Source: Daphnia carinata
Taxonomy: Eukaryota > Arthropoda > Branchiopoda > Diplostraca > Daphniidae
NCBI RefSeq assembly: GCF_022539665.2
Contig: NC_081336.1
Coordinates: 3,550,221 to 3,614,220, forward strand
Direction: 5' to 3'
Length of the DNA: 64,000 bases
This document shows positions 52,690 through 64,000 of this stretch, piece by piece (position 1 is the stretch's first letter; every line of letters starts with the position of its first letter). The position numbers and the translations under genes are program-made. Under the pieces are notes generated by a model, which did no database searches, was not told the origin of the DNA, and saw nothing but the letters and a program-made list of their open reading frames with translations.

Positions 52690-52905
52690 GTAATTTTCAA
52701 CAGTAATTTGCTGGGGCTTAGCACATAACTAAAGGCTTCTAGCCCATAATTTTTCAAGATGTGTTGAGGATGAAACAGTGCTTGAACGCATCAGAACTTC
52801 CATCGTTTGTTGTGCAGTAATAGATTATTTTGATTATTTCACTCAAGTTGGCTTATGAGTCTTTCATGAGACTCATTATGCGTTGAACTTCCTTTTCTAC
52901 GCCCT
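52690..52905 (-). pseudogene. Relic of an NTPase first exon (R1)
   Basis: The minus strand is clearly related to the first 80 or so codons of copies A and C (EKEVQRI, SLMKDS, ANLSEIIKI) but contains several stops and an internal deletion. The canonical start codon is lost. It lies about 1 kb upstream of copy B, on the same strand. Confidence 0.75.
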
Positions 52906-54568
52906 TATTTTTTTTCTTTTCAACTTAACCCAACCTGGAAATAGCCAAAAATGTACGGCTGAAACTTATATATAATATGCATAATGAATAAATAACTTAG
53001 CTGTAATCGTATTAATAGGTTACATCTCTTAGCCAAAACCGTATGTATCGTAAAAAGTACCTTTTAATCAATTTCTTTTTTCTTATCCTTTCCTATGATA
53101 AACTCTTGAGGAAATAAACGACAGAAAGTTTTCCTATTGCGAATCCGTTTGCTTATGCACAAAACTTAACCATTTTCTATATAGCCACATGTCACTAAAT
53201 CATATCTTGTGCTGCCTATTTATAATGCAGTTCCTGTACTGCAGCAGGAAAAAGAGGCTAGGGACAATAAACATTTGGTACTATTAACTGACCTGTTGGA
53301 TGCAGTGAAAAAATAATAGGGGTATTTGCAGAAACCAATATGGATTCATGGTCGCAATAGCACGAACGATATTGTGCAGACACCACCAATCAACGGGGAG
53401 TAGCCTATAGTCTAACAGAGGATGACAATGTCGAAAGGCTGCTGGCATAGTTTTTGTGGGACTCATTATCTTGGTGGTTTTTATCAAAATCGTATTCGTG
53501 AGAGATTTGCGCAAGCGCACTTTACGTCAGTGAGTTGATATCAGCAGTTATCTAGAGCAAGCACACATTTCGAGATAAACTTTGGAGTTGATTATTAAAG
53601 TCGATCGAGCTCTTTTCACCATGTACCTTGTCAAAGTGCGACTGTAATAAAGGAGCGTAACGAAACGTCCAGAGAGAAAAACTCGCGAATAAAAACTAAA
53701 TAGGGCCCTATCTAATGATGTTACCAAAGCAAGTATGCATAACTAGACTACATGGAGGTGTTGCTTGCGAATTTAAGAAAAGAATTCTTTTCAACATCGT
53801 GAAATGCAAATTGCCTCGTTGCTTCAAAAAGATATTGCGAAACGAAAGCATAAAATGGGAGGTGAGTAGGTAGCTGTTCAAAACAACGATAAAACTCAAA
53901 GCGACTATAAGGAAAAAACAGCATATTTGTAAAAAAAAAAAAAAAACCTAAAAAACGATTTTGGAACTATTCTCGTTACTCCAAACGAGCCAACTGAGTT
54001 TCTAGAATATTTAAACTAAGGAATGGGCCGGAAACTAAAGGAAAACCGAAAGTCCCATAGATGCAATAGCTCACCGAGTTTGCTCTCTGTTGCGTGTTAT
54101 ACTTTATTTGCTTGTTACCTTGGAGTTTCCTGTTCTATAGTTTGGGCACGGCACCCATACACAATCGAATGAACTGCTAAGAATTAGTTAGCTATCGACA
54201 TAATCTGATTCATCAAATTAAACCCGCCATAAACAAGCGTGTAGGGATCCGTGACATAAACTAAAGGCAAAATAACTAAATTTCTAGTTGGTAGGGTGCA
54301 TAAAAAAGACAACACAGAGATTGCTTTTAACTGATGAATTTATTCAATCTTGTATTTAACCCCTGTACCCATTTAAAAATCGATAACCGTTACAAAGTAA
54401 GATAAAAATTACACTTCCGAATATTTAGCAAGCGCATTTGAAAGCCAAATTGCGGTGATAATTCATAAAATGATTACTTGAACTATAAAAATAAAAAAAA
54501 CTTTAATGGTTAACTGGAAAAGATATCTTCCTTGCTTCAATATTTCCTCGTAAGCTTGTATGTTCTAG
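52906..54568. repeat. Duplicated flank X' between relic R1 and NTPase copy C
   Basis: From about 53545 to 54568 it is almost identical to about 48655-49700. The first 600 bp are a more diverged version of 48022-48650. It includes copy C's 3' UTR region. No independent gene is supported. Confidence 0.8.
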
Positions 54569-56976
54569 TTAGTTTTTGTACTGCTTGGCTAAATCACCGC
54601 CATCCATTACGTCTTTCGGGAGCTCAGCCGTTCTCTTTATATCTTCCAAACTTTTAATTCTCTCCTCGTGTCCAGATTTTTTCTTTTTTTTCTCGTGTTC
54701 GATCATCAAGTTAATATATGCGGGAGCGGATAGCGGAGATGCACCATACAGTGCTATCTCATTTAAAGAATTTAAGCATTTTCTACTCTTATCCATCACT
54801 TCAATGATATCTGATTTCAGCTGCGCCGCCTCTCCTTGCAAGGCATTCTTTAGTTCTTCCGCATTTAGAGTCTTTTCCTTTGCGTCATCGTACTTCTTGC
54901 GAATTTCATGAAATGTGCGAGTTTCGTCTTCTTGAACGTATTCCCATTTAGTGGGTTCGTATGAGTGGTGTTTCCTGGCGCAGCGTCCAGGGCACACCTG
55001 GCACTTATTACCATACATTGAGGCGACCGCTACAGCAGCATACACTACACACGCTGCACCCGCTGCAACCGTTACACCCGCTGCACCCGCTGCAACCGCT
55101 CCACCCGCTGTAACCGCTGCAACCGCTGAAACCACTACACCCACTCCAATGGCGGCTTTGGCAGCAAGACGCCTACGATTCTCATCATTTGCAATAAACT
55201 CAAAGAGACCTCTGCCAACTTTCATAGAAGTCCGCAAGGAAAACGCAGGAATAGCAATTCCGGCACCTGCAGAGTCTTTTACTGGGGTCCAGAATGCAGG
55301 ACAGGGCATCAATGAATTTGGGTAGCAAGGACAATGGCACGTTACTTTGCAATTAGTGCAATTCAATGCTTTCTCATTCGTTTTGAGCTCAATCTGTTTC
55401 TTCTTGGGTACTTTCACAGTGATTTCAAAGTCCTTATTAGCGTTAACGTAGTCTTTGTTCAAGGCGATTTTTTCCTCGATCTCCCGTAATTCTTCCATTT
55501 TCATGAGGTGCGCTTGGATGGTGGTTTTCAAGAACTGAATAGTGTTACGGTAGATTTCTCGGAACTCCAATACATCTTTTGTTAGTTTGAGCGATTTGAT
55601 AGGCATTTCACATAGCTCGGTAAAAAACAATTGAAAATTTTTCATTGCGTCGTTCCAATCGAGAGGAGAACGTTGATCACCTGGTATCTGATTCGAGACG
55701 TAGACTACCCCGTTGTTAAAACTTTGGTAACAGGGCTCCTTGTTGGAGTCCAATCGGCAAGGAAGATTAGCTATCTTAATAGCTGCTAAGACAGAAGGTT
55801 GCCATCCATCCGCAAAAGTGACCAAGAAGCGAACGTTTTCTCCGATATCTTTACCAAAAATGGACAGTACCGAATTGAAGATGTACGTCTGAGAGCTCGT
55901 AAGGCGAGCCAGCGCAGACTGCACTACAAAGCCAACTGTGTCCAATGCCTACCATAATAATGAAAAATAAATCAAAAGTGAAAGAATCATAAATAAAAAT
56001 TTTGTAAATAATAACGAGACTATACTTGAATGCCATTTTCGTGTTCAAAGAATTGTTTGATGGCCGAAGTGATTTGTTTGTCACGCTCGATACCTTGGGT
56101 ATCACCGAATCCAGGAGTGTCAACAATCGTCAGAGAAAAAGGAATGCGGAAACCATTTCTGTAATGGATGTCGTAAGCTGTAATCTCACTGGTCTGGCTT
56201 AAAGCCTGGTTCGTTGTTCCGTCTTCATCGATAAGCATAAAACGAAAAGGGTCCTCCCATTGAACGCCCAGAAAGTAATTGACCATGGCATTGATCAAGG
56301 TCGTCTTGCCAGAACCGGTGGCCCCCATCAAAAGAATGGTTTTGCATCCCTTGCTTCCGAAAGGATCTGGCTCACCGAAGGAGAATCGCCTGACGATGAA
56401 AGACGCTCCGGAGAAAACTGATGATCGTTTCAACGGCAACTTGTACACAGACATGCCGTTAACGTTTTTCATACTGCTACATTCGTTTTTGATTTCTATT
56501 GGTAGTCTGGTCTGGTCAGTGTTTGATGCAGTTATGTGATCCAAATCATTCGTGTTGCTCATTAATACTTGTGGATTTTCTAACTGTGTTGGTGGTGCGC
56601 GTTCCACTGCTTGGGTTGCGGATGGCAAAACTGATGCAACACCGAGCTCTGCTTTGAGCTTCCTGATCGCATTGGTTGGGACATGGCTCGTTAAGGCGTC
56701 TCCTTTTTCCAATTCATCTTTGACATCGTCCACGTCCAGTAAGTTGTTGGCGACTAGTATATAACTAAAGGCGTCCAGTCTATGTTTTTTCAGAATTTCC
56801 ATCAATTCAGGGGACAACAAGCGAACAGCTGTATCCTTGAGGAAGGGCATAGCGCTGGACACAGTAGACGTCCCTTCCTTTACGATGTTAAAATAGATGT
56901 TGATTATTTCACTCATGTTGGCTTGCGAGTCTTTCATGAGGCGCTCTAGGCGCTGAACTTCCTTATCTACGTCCAT
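54569..56976 (-). CDS. Septin/AIG1-like P-loop NTPase, copy C (longest, intact)
   Basis: Minus-strand exons 56026-56976 and 54569-55948 give 2331 nt and 776 aa. Order: an N-terminal helical region of about 115 residues (DSQANMSEIINIYFNIVKE, LLSPELMEILKKHRLDAFSY); a linker; P-loop GATGSGKTT at 218-226; DTPGFGDTQG at 286-295; SSQTYIFNSVLSIFGKDIGE; G4-like TFAD; helices; cysteine cluster CTNCKVTCHCPC; a long Ala/Val/Gly hydrophobic stretch; cluster CQVCPGRCARKHH; and a charged C-terminal helix ending DLAKQYKN. The N-terminal helical bundle could be a death-fold-type adaptor module, which is a guess from length and helicity only. The start at 56976 is shared with copy A. Cellular role unknown; membrane association is plausible. 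Confidence 0.88.
55030..55150. repeat. In-frame 9-bp minisatellite within NTPase copy C
   Basis: Imperfect tandem repeats of a 9-base unit (plus-strand CGCTGCAAC / CGCTGCACC type) encode the Ala/Val/Gly-rich hydrophobic stretch. Copy B has about 30 fewer residues here, so the repeats have lengthened the putative membrane segment. Confidence 0.8.
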
Positions 56977-58065
56977 TTTTCTTTTTTTTTGCCACCTTAA
57001 GCCAATCTGAAAATAGAAAAAATGCACAGCGTTACTTAATAATAAATAAATAACTTCGCTCTAACCGGCTTGATAGGTTACATCTCTTAGCCAAACCTTT
57101 ATGTAATGTATATAGTAATTTTTAATCTACTTGTTTTACCTAACTCTTTCCTGTGATAATCTCTAGTGGAAAATCGACAGACATTTTTCTATTGTAAATT
57201 CGTTTGCTTATGCACAAAACTTAACTATTATCTACTGTACATAGCCACATAATACTGCATCATTCCTTGTGCTACCTTATCATAATACAGTTTCTGTATT
57301 GCAACAAAAAAAGAGGCTAGGGATCAATAAACATTGAATAATTATTCCTATTGACTGACCTGTTGAATACAGTGAAGAACTAATAAGGTTAGTTTGCAGG
57401 AACTTATATGGTCGCAATAGCAAGAACCATGTTGCGAAGACACAATATGGAGTCAACGAGGAGTAAAGTCTAATGGTGATGACAATATTCAACGGGCACT
57501 GATATAGTTTCATGGGGTTATTTATCTTTGTGTTATCAAACGTTATCCAGGTCGTATTTGTGGGGCATTCGTGTCAGCGTACTGTACGTCAGTGTGTTTA
57601 TATTGACTGTTATCCAGAGCAAGCAAACATTTCGAGATAAACTTTGGAGTTGATTATTAAAGTCGATCGAGCTCTTTTCACCATGTACCTTGTCAAAGTG
57701 CGACTGTAATAAAGGAGCGTAACGATACGTCCAGAGAAAAAAACTCGCGAATAAAAACTAAATAGGGCCCCATCTAATGATGGTACCAAAGCAAGTATGC
57801 ATAACTAGACTACAGCATGGAGGTGTTGCTTGCGAATTTAAGAAAAGAATTCTTTTCAACATCGTGAAATGCAAATTGCCTCGTTGTTTCAAAAAGATAT
57901 TGCGAAACGAAAGCATAAACTAGGAGGTGAGTAGGTAGCTGTTCAAAACAACGATAAAACTGAAAGCGATAAGGTCTCTGTTTGATAAGGAAAAAACAGC
58001 ATATTTGTAAAAAAAAAAAAAAAACCTAAAAAACGATTTTGGAACTGTTCTCGTTACTCCAAACG
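56977..58065. repeat. Duplicated flank X'' upstream of NTPase copy C
   Basis: Nearly identical to 48022-49090 and broken sharply at about 58065, where similarity to flank X stops and relic R2 begins. Confidence 0.85.
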
Positions 58066-58190
58066 CTGGACACAGCAGACGTCCCTTCCTTTACGATGTT
58101 GAAATAGATTTTGATTATTTCACTGTTGTTGGCTTGAGCGTCTTTCATAAGGTCGTTTAGACGTTGCACTTCCTTGTCTACTTCCATTGT
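58066..58190 (-). pseudogene. Relic of an NTPase first exon (R2)
   Basis: The minus strand reads MEVDKEVQRLNDLMKDAQAN and on to about codon 42 of copy C without a stop, then is cut at the 58065 junction. An N-terminal fragment only; not a gene. Confidence 0.8.
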
Positions 58191-60186
58191 TACCTAGAGA
58201 CAGCCAGAAAATAGCCAAAAAAAGACTTATACCGTTTGCTCGTAAAGTACGTATAATGCGAGAAAAAGGCTGAAGTTTTTCGTATTGCGAACCGTTTAAC
58301 TTGCGTCTGTAAAAAGCTTAACTATTGCCTACATGCCACTTATCACTAAAAGCTTATATCTTGTCCTATGCCTATTCATTATGAAGTGTCTGTTCAAGCG
58401 AAACATACAAGTGATCAATAATTATTTGTATCATTAGAATGTAAACTGATAACTAACCAGTTGAATATCGTGGAAAAGTAAGGTTAGTTTACAGAAACTA
58501 ACATGGCCGCAACAGCAGAAGCGAAATAGTACACAGACACCGGCAAACAATGGCGACCAACGGACAATATCCTAAGGCTACAATAAGGGTTTTTGTGAAG
58601 TTTATCGTGTGTTCGTTATCAAAAGCCGTATTCGGAGGTTACTGCGACAGAGTATGACGAGTTAGTGCGTAAATATCTTGGTTGTTACCCAGGCAACCGT
58701 GAAATCCTTGATAAAAGTTGGAGTGGGTGATTAAAGTTGTTGTAGAGTTCTTTGTGCCATTTACCTTGTCTGTGTTGGAAAGAAGCAAAGGAGCGTAACG
58801 GTGCGTCCTGGAGAACAAGTGGCGAATAAAAACAATATCGGGCCGTCTGTATTGATTATTGAAGACAAATATACTTTGGTACCTGCACTTGTGCTTGCGA
58901 ACTTGAATCAAGTGAAGGAGAAAGGAATTCTATTCGACATCTTGAATCGTATTTTGTCTCAATCAGTTTCCAAGAGCTAGTGAGACAAAAGTATAGCCTG
59001 GGGGGGAGGGGGGGTTGGATTTTGGTAGATGAAAGCTGTTCGAATCGAATACACGGGAACAATTATCGCGAATACTGGAGAAGTAGGCATACAAAGAGAT
59101 GTCCAACTAAACGACTGGAACTGTTAGCGAAAAATAAATTGCTGTTTTTTATTTCATTGACCAATGTCCTTGTTAGTGTGTTAATTGAAAGAGATATTGA
59201 TGTACGACTATTCATATGGAAACGGTGAGCCCGATACATTATTACGGAGGATTTCTTATTGCAATGTCATTAGAAAGCTAAATTTCTTCAACCAAAGCAA
59301 GCAGTATGCACGCACGTAGAATACATGGGCGTGTTGCTTGCGTACTTAAGAAGGAATTCTTTTCGACATCGTGAAATACAAATTGTCTCAGTTGCTTTAA
59401 TAAGATTTTGTGAGCCAAACGCGTAGACTGGGATGTGGGTAGGCATAAGCTGTTCAAATAAAATGACGGTAGCTTTCATCGCGATTATAGGAAGACACAG
59501 CATATTTAAAAAAAACCTGACTAAACGATTGTCGCACTGTTCTCACTGTATCAAATGAGCCGATTGAGTTTCTAGAATTCTTAAACTACGGAACGGCCCG
59601 GAAACTAAAAGAAAGCCGAATTTCTCACAGATGCAATAGTATGTCGAGTTTTCTCTTTTTTGCGTGTTGTACTTCATTTGCTTGTTGCGCATTGACCGAT
59701 GAACAGTTGTTCATTTTAAACAACTATTCATACGTACATCTTTCAACGAGAAAAGCATAAAAGGCGACATTTTCTTTTATTATCTCAACTGGTTTGATAA
59801 GCAACTGAAATAGTAAGTGCTTCTGTTATCTGCGATATGTTGTGCGCAAGAGAACTAAGCTTGTTAACTTATTCCTATAGAGTGAAACATCTCTTTGAAA
59901 CGAACGGAAAAGAATTGAGAAATTCGACGCAATGCATAAAGATAATAGAAACCAGCTTTCAGGTGTATTCAATTAAATTGCACACATTTGACAATTGCCT
60001 TTCACCTCCAAACATGCAATTCTGATTTCCGGCCTTCAGGAATCATAGACGATTCAGTTCAGAAAACGAATGTCAATATAAAATGAAACAGACAGTGGAA
60101 GCAAATCAGTTGACGAGCTCATCCTTTTTGGCAACACATCCGCAAACATGAACGTAACACAGCTAAGATGAAGCTCAAGAAAGAAA
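58191..60186. other. Old duplicated flank sequence, no supported gene
   Basis: Contains diverged copies of cluster flanks: 58780-58980 resembles flank Y, and 59290-59600 resembles part of flank X near 48834-49110. It also has a G-rich run near 59000-59015. No exon is supported. Confidence 0.6.
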
Positions 60187-62448
60187 AGGTGCGAGAGTAT
60201 ATCGGCATGTGACTACCGAGTTAAAACATTGAGGAGAAAATTTAAGAACTCTTTGTTTTCCTTACGGCGCACACGGTTTTCTGGCCGCTCGAAAGCGAAA
60301 TAAATGAATGAAAGAAAAGAGAAAAATTCCGAAAGCAATGCACGGTGAATGTTTGGTCTTCTCTCACTGGTCAGTTTCGTGTTCCCACCTGTGGTGGCTA
60401 TTTGGAGAAATATAAAGCTCAATGTTCCTCCTGTTTCTCGTTCCCAATCCTACCACGTTTTCAATATAGTTACAGTGATGCAAGTGGTATTGGATTTGTA
60501 CCATCACAAACTCATATAGAAAGATAAAGGTAAATCCATGTTCCTCCTGTTTTTCCCTGTTCCTCCTGTTCCAATCCTACCTTGTTTTCAACTTAATTAC
60601 AGTTTTACAAGTGGTTTTGGATTTGCACCATCACAAACTCAAATAAAAAAATGAAGGTAAATTCGAATGAAAATCTTCATCGACCCTTTTACAATAGTAT
60701 AAAGAAATCAATTTTTTGGTCCTCAATGGCCGGCAATTTTACAGGTGTTTTGCATGTTGGTCGCCAGTGGTGAGTGAAGTAGCTGCTAGAAGAGCTGCAA
60801 CGAGACAAGCGTCACCTGACGAATACCAACCCGAGTCGAAGGCTTACGTGAGTATCTACACTCATTTCGCTTTTCAAATTCCGAATTACAATTAATTTTT
60901 TCACTGATAACAGGGAATGCCATACAACTTCGACTATTCGGTTTATTATCCTTCATCTTTTTATGACCACCGTCAGCAAGAGACGAGCGATGTTAAATCA
61001 GTTGATGGCGAGTATCGTGTCGCACTTCCCGACGGCCGCACGCAAATCGTGACTTACTATGTCGAAGGTGACAGTGGTTTCCAAGCCAAGGTCCGTTATG
61101 AACCTACCGTGAATGGGCCACCACCCAGCACACCCTACGAAGGTCCCGAACCGCATCACGAAGCCAGGCGGCCGACTTATGCACCTGTACATGAACCGAG
61201 AAGACCGCACTATCCTCCACCTTACGAGCCATAAAGACCCCATTATCCTCCACCGCAAGAATCTCTTTACCGTCCAAAGGAACCTGAGCATCCACCTGCA
61301 CACTTACACAAGAAGCCGCTTTACGTCGAGACGCCAACGGATTCAAGTGAAGCTCCTGTTGATGAAGAAGAACCTTCCACCGTTTCCCCACCGGTTATCG
61401 GAGAACCGAAATCCGAACCGGAACCAATCAGTGAAGGACGCAGGCCTCACGATGGCTATTCAGAAAACCCTGCTGCTAAACCTTATACCAGACCGAACCC
61501 ATATCCACAGGGCTACGTTCCTTACGCTCAACGTGAACACCCTCAACCTCACGATGGCTATTCTCCCAAGTTGTACAAACAATTTCAAGGAGACTACGGT
61601 AGGAGAATCCAGCCTCATGATGGTTATTCTCCTAAACCTTACAACGAGCGTAAGGAAGAATATACACCTAATCTACCTCACGATGGCTACTCACCCAAGC
61701 TGTACAACGAGCCGAAAGAAGCCTATCCCACTAAACCTTACAGACACGAAGGTTATCCCGCTACTCCCTATGATGGCTCCACACCTAAACCTCATCCACC
61801 CAGGATTGCTGAAGATTATCCTCCTCGTCGTTTACCTCACAGCGGTTACACGAAGTCAAATGACGTTAGTGAAGAACAAGAGCCAACGAGACCGTCCCAT
61901 CCGCGTTACCACGATGGTTACATTGAAAGGCATCCTCATCAGGAATTGAAGCAAAGTGTTGAAGTTGGAGAAAGAAAACCTCATACGGGTTATCCCGACA
62001 ATGGCGTGACTGATGCCGGTCGTCCTACCAGAGAGAAACGAAGGCGTAGCCAATCACCCAGGAAAGTACGCCAACGTTACATGCAAACAAATTTGCGTAG
62101 AGTTCAAGATGTTGGGGATAGGCAACCAAGCCAGCGTCGATTGGTCCGAATGGCAGTACAACCATATCGCGCTGCAATGACTAGACAATAAATGAGTTTC
62201 GTTTTTTCAGTTTCAATAACACCAGACAGAGGTGCAGGACACCAACGCTGGTCATTTTTCGTTTTCTAAATATTTCATTGAAGTTTTAACATTTTCCATA
62301 GTTCCAGTTTACTTTCGTTTTACAATTCGTTATGTTGACAGTATGTGAACAGTAACCGTGTTAAAGCACAATTGTTTCTTGGCAATGTTTTATTTTGGTT
62401 GTTGAATTTCTACATGCACGTGCACCTGTCAATCAATACATTTTTCAC
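60187..62448. repeat. Segmental duplication carrying the cuticle gene, copy 2
   Basis: Direct-orientation duplicate of 44345-46480, including promoter, exons and 3' flank up to CAATCAATACATTTTTC. It closes the NTPase cluster on the right. Its 5' leader has itself been duplicated (about 60422-60533 and 60540-60657). Confidence 0.85.
60651..62191 (+). pseudogene. Broken copy of the Rebers-Riddiford cuticle gene
   Basis: Same three-exon layout as the intact copy: 60651-60656, 60745-60847, 60914-62191. Exon 2 has a 5-bp deletion near 60765 inside the signal peptide, which leads to TGA at 60775-60777. Exon 3 has the same length as in the intact gene (1278 nt) but a Gln-to-stop change (TAA, 61232-61234) just after the chitin-binding domain. 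The remaining frame to 62191 is open, so decay is recent. The TATA box and splice sites remain, so transcription is possible. Confidence 0.88.
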
Positions 62449-64000
62449 AGCAAACTTAATTTTTTCATACTTAAATAAATGTCGTATAACTCTGAGGAAA
62501 TCTATGGACGATAAGAACCTGGGAAAGTATGTGCAAGCTTTCTATGCTGAAAAATTTCTCCAAAGAAAACCATACAGTTGCTCCAGATACTAGTTCGACT
62601 AAAGATAATCGTTGTCATAGTGTGTTTTTGTTTTTTATTACTTTTAATGTTTCTTTTTCAGCTAGGGAGGCCATGTTAGTCTACGTTGTTTTACGAGCCT
62701 TTAAAAATTAAAATGGTGAAAATAGAAAGTACCGGAACTGGGTGAATTCGAGCCGGAACGAACGAATTTGTTGAAGCGCGCTGGCCAAACGCCTTACATG
62801 CAAACTAATTACCATGTTTCATCAGTTGTCTAATTTCGAGACATAGACCACAAAGCATTGATATAAATCATGGGTTCGTTTTATTGATAATAAAATGTAG
62901 GATTATCCATGATTGTTTATTATTTGCCTAAATATTTTTTGAAGCGTGACAACTCATGCATTGTTTCACTTTCCCGCGGTTGTGAATAATGTCGATTAAT
63001 TTGGATCTTGCGAAGCATAAAATTTCGAGAATAGCTCTTGTTATTGAAAAAAATTTAATTTCCCAATCACAATGCGATGTGTTCTTTGTATTATAAACGA
63101 ATTGCTCTCACTCTCTGCTGTTGTCTAAGCAGCTCGAATAATATTTAAAATTCGATTCGTATCAGTATGGCAAGCTTCAATTTGCGCATTACGTCCCATG
63201 ATTAGAAAATATTTTCGTTTCCATTTCAGTTCCAATGTGTCCGGTTCTTCCTGTGTTTCAAGAAGTTGTTGACAGCTACAGCGATGGGCCACATGGAAGT
63301 AAGGTAATAACATTTACGAAAGAATGTATTAGAGCTTTGGAAAATTATGTTGCCATAATTTATGTATCATGCATTACTTCATAATTAATTCAGCAAGGAG
63401 TTCGCGCCCAGCTGTATCGCATCGCTTTTACTCCAACAATAATTTTGATACGGTCCAGCAGTTTCCAGCAGAGCTGCAATTTCGGCTAGATTTGTCGATA
63501 CCTCTTTTGTCCAGAATTCTTCCCTGCATGAATCAAAATTTCATTAAACCTCGCTCTGGAAACAAAACGCCGTTGTCCTCCTGTAAGGACCTTGTTCGTG
63601 GGGAGTATACGTGAGGGTAAAACTTGCCATAAGGCGAGCGGTAGCAAAATGTTTTGTAATTAAAGTAGGTTAAGGTTATATTAGGTTGCTATGGCTCCAT
63701 TTGAGCATAATACTCGATTAGCCTCTGGAAAAAAGCCGGAAGATCGAACCAGTGAGCTACTGTGGAAGCCTTGACTAACTGCGTGCTCCCTGCCGTTGCT
63801 GGAATATTTTCAGCCGAGCAATTCTAAAATGACACAGCACGCAGGTTAGCACAATTTTAGGAACAATAATGTTGATAGTTATCATTTGCTGTGGCTTAAA
63901 AAACGTATTTCCAAAACTCGACATTGGCGGGATGAACGAGGGGATTCGCCACTTGGATTTTTGAGCACTGCTGACACCTGTAGCCAACACGCTGTGAAAA
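62449..64000. other. Right-end intergenic region
   Basis: No named gene. On the minus strand, 63125-63305 is open with two close cysteines and KYFLIMGR, loosely like part of a netrin/NTR-type domain, and 63392-63560 has another open stretch. Neither is enough to call an exon. Confidence 0.4.

Overview
The window is nuclear DNA from an arthropod, most likely a cladoceran crustacean (Daphnia-like). The evidence is compact genes with many 60-80 bp GT-AG introns, clear animal orthologues (pecanex, a mixed-lineage kinase, Cdk1, eIF3f, Ada2b, GATAD1, FBXL4), and chitin-binding (Rebers-Riddiford) cuticle proteins. Genus and species cannot be fixed from sequence alone. I built the exon models by hand from reading-frame continuity, splice sites and remembered family motifs; no search was run.

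Region 1 (1-17 kb) holds a head-to-head pair. A mixed-lineage kinase / slipper orthologue (minus, 1781-8050) carries an SH3 domain, kinase domain, leucine zipper and CRIB motif. A full-length pecanex orthologue (plus, 8954-16837) follows. The kinase has two candidate versions of the exon encoding the second half of the CRIB motif.

Region 2 (17-31.6 kb) has no gene I can name. Its centre is a very large, nearly perfect inverted repeat with arms of about 2.2 kb (22305-24509 and 24789-27010) around a 279 bp spacer. More diverged outer arms extend it to about 21.6-27.5 kb. Both arms end in a tRNA-like element and contain the same spliced but unidentified gene-like sequence.

Region 3 (31.6-42.3 kb) is a dense housekeeping block: Ada2b (minus), eIF3f (plus), Cdk1 (minus), GATAD1 (minus) and FBXL4 (plus). 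Ada2b/eIF3f and GATAD1/FBXL4 are divergent pairs.

Region 4 (44.3-62.5 kb) is a segmental-duplication cluster. An intact cuticle gene (44683-46220) and a decayed copy of it (60651-62191) bracket a tandem family of P-loop NTPases. The family has one pseudogene, two apparently intact genes, and two relics of the 5' coding exon, all on the minus strand with recognisable duplicated flanks. The proteins join an N-terminal helical region (missing in one gene), a septin/AIG1-like G domain, a helical region, and a hydrophobic segment flanked by cysteine clusters. This variable, birth-and-death cluster is the best candidate here for an under-described system, though its function is unknown. The last 1.5 kb shows no supported gene.
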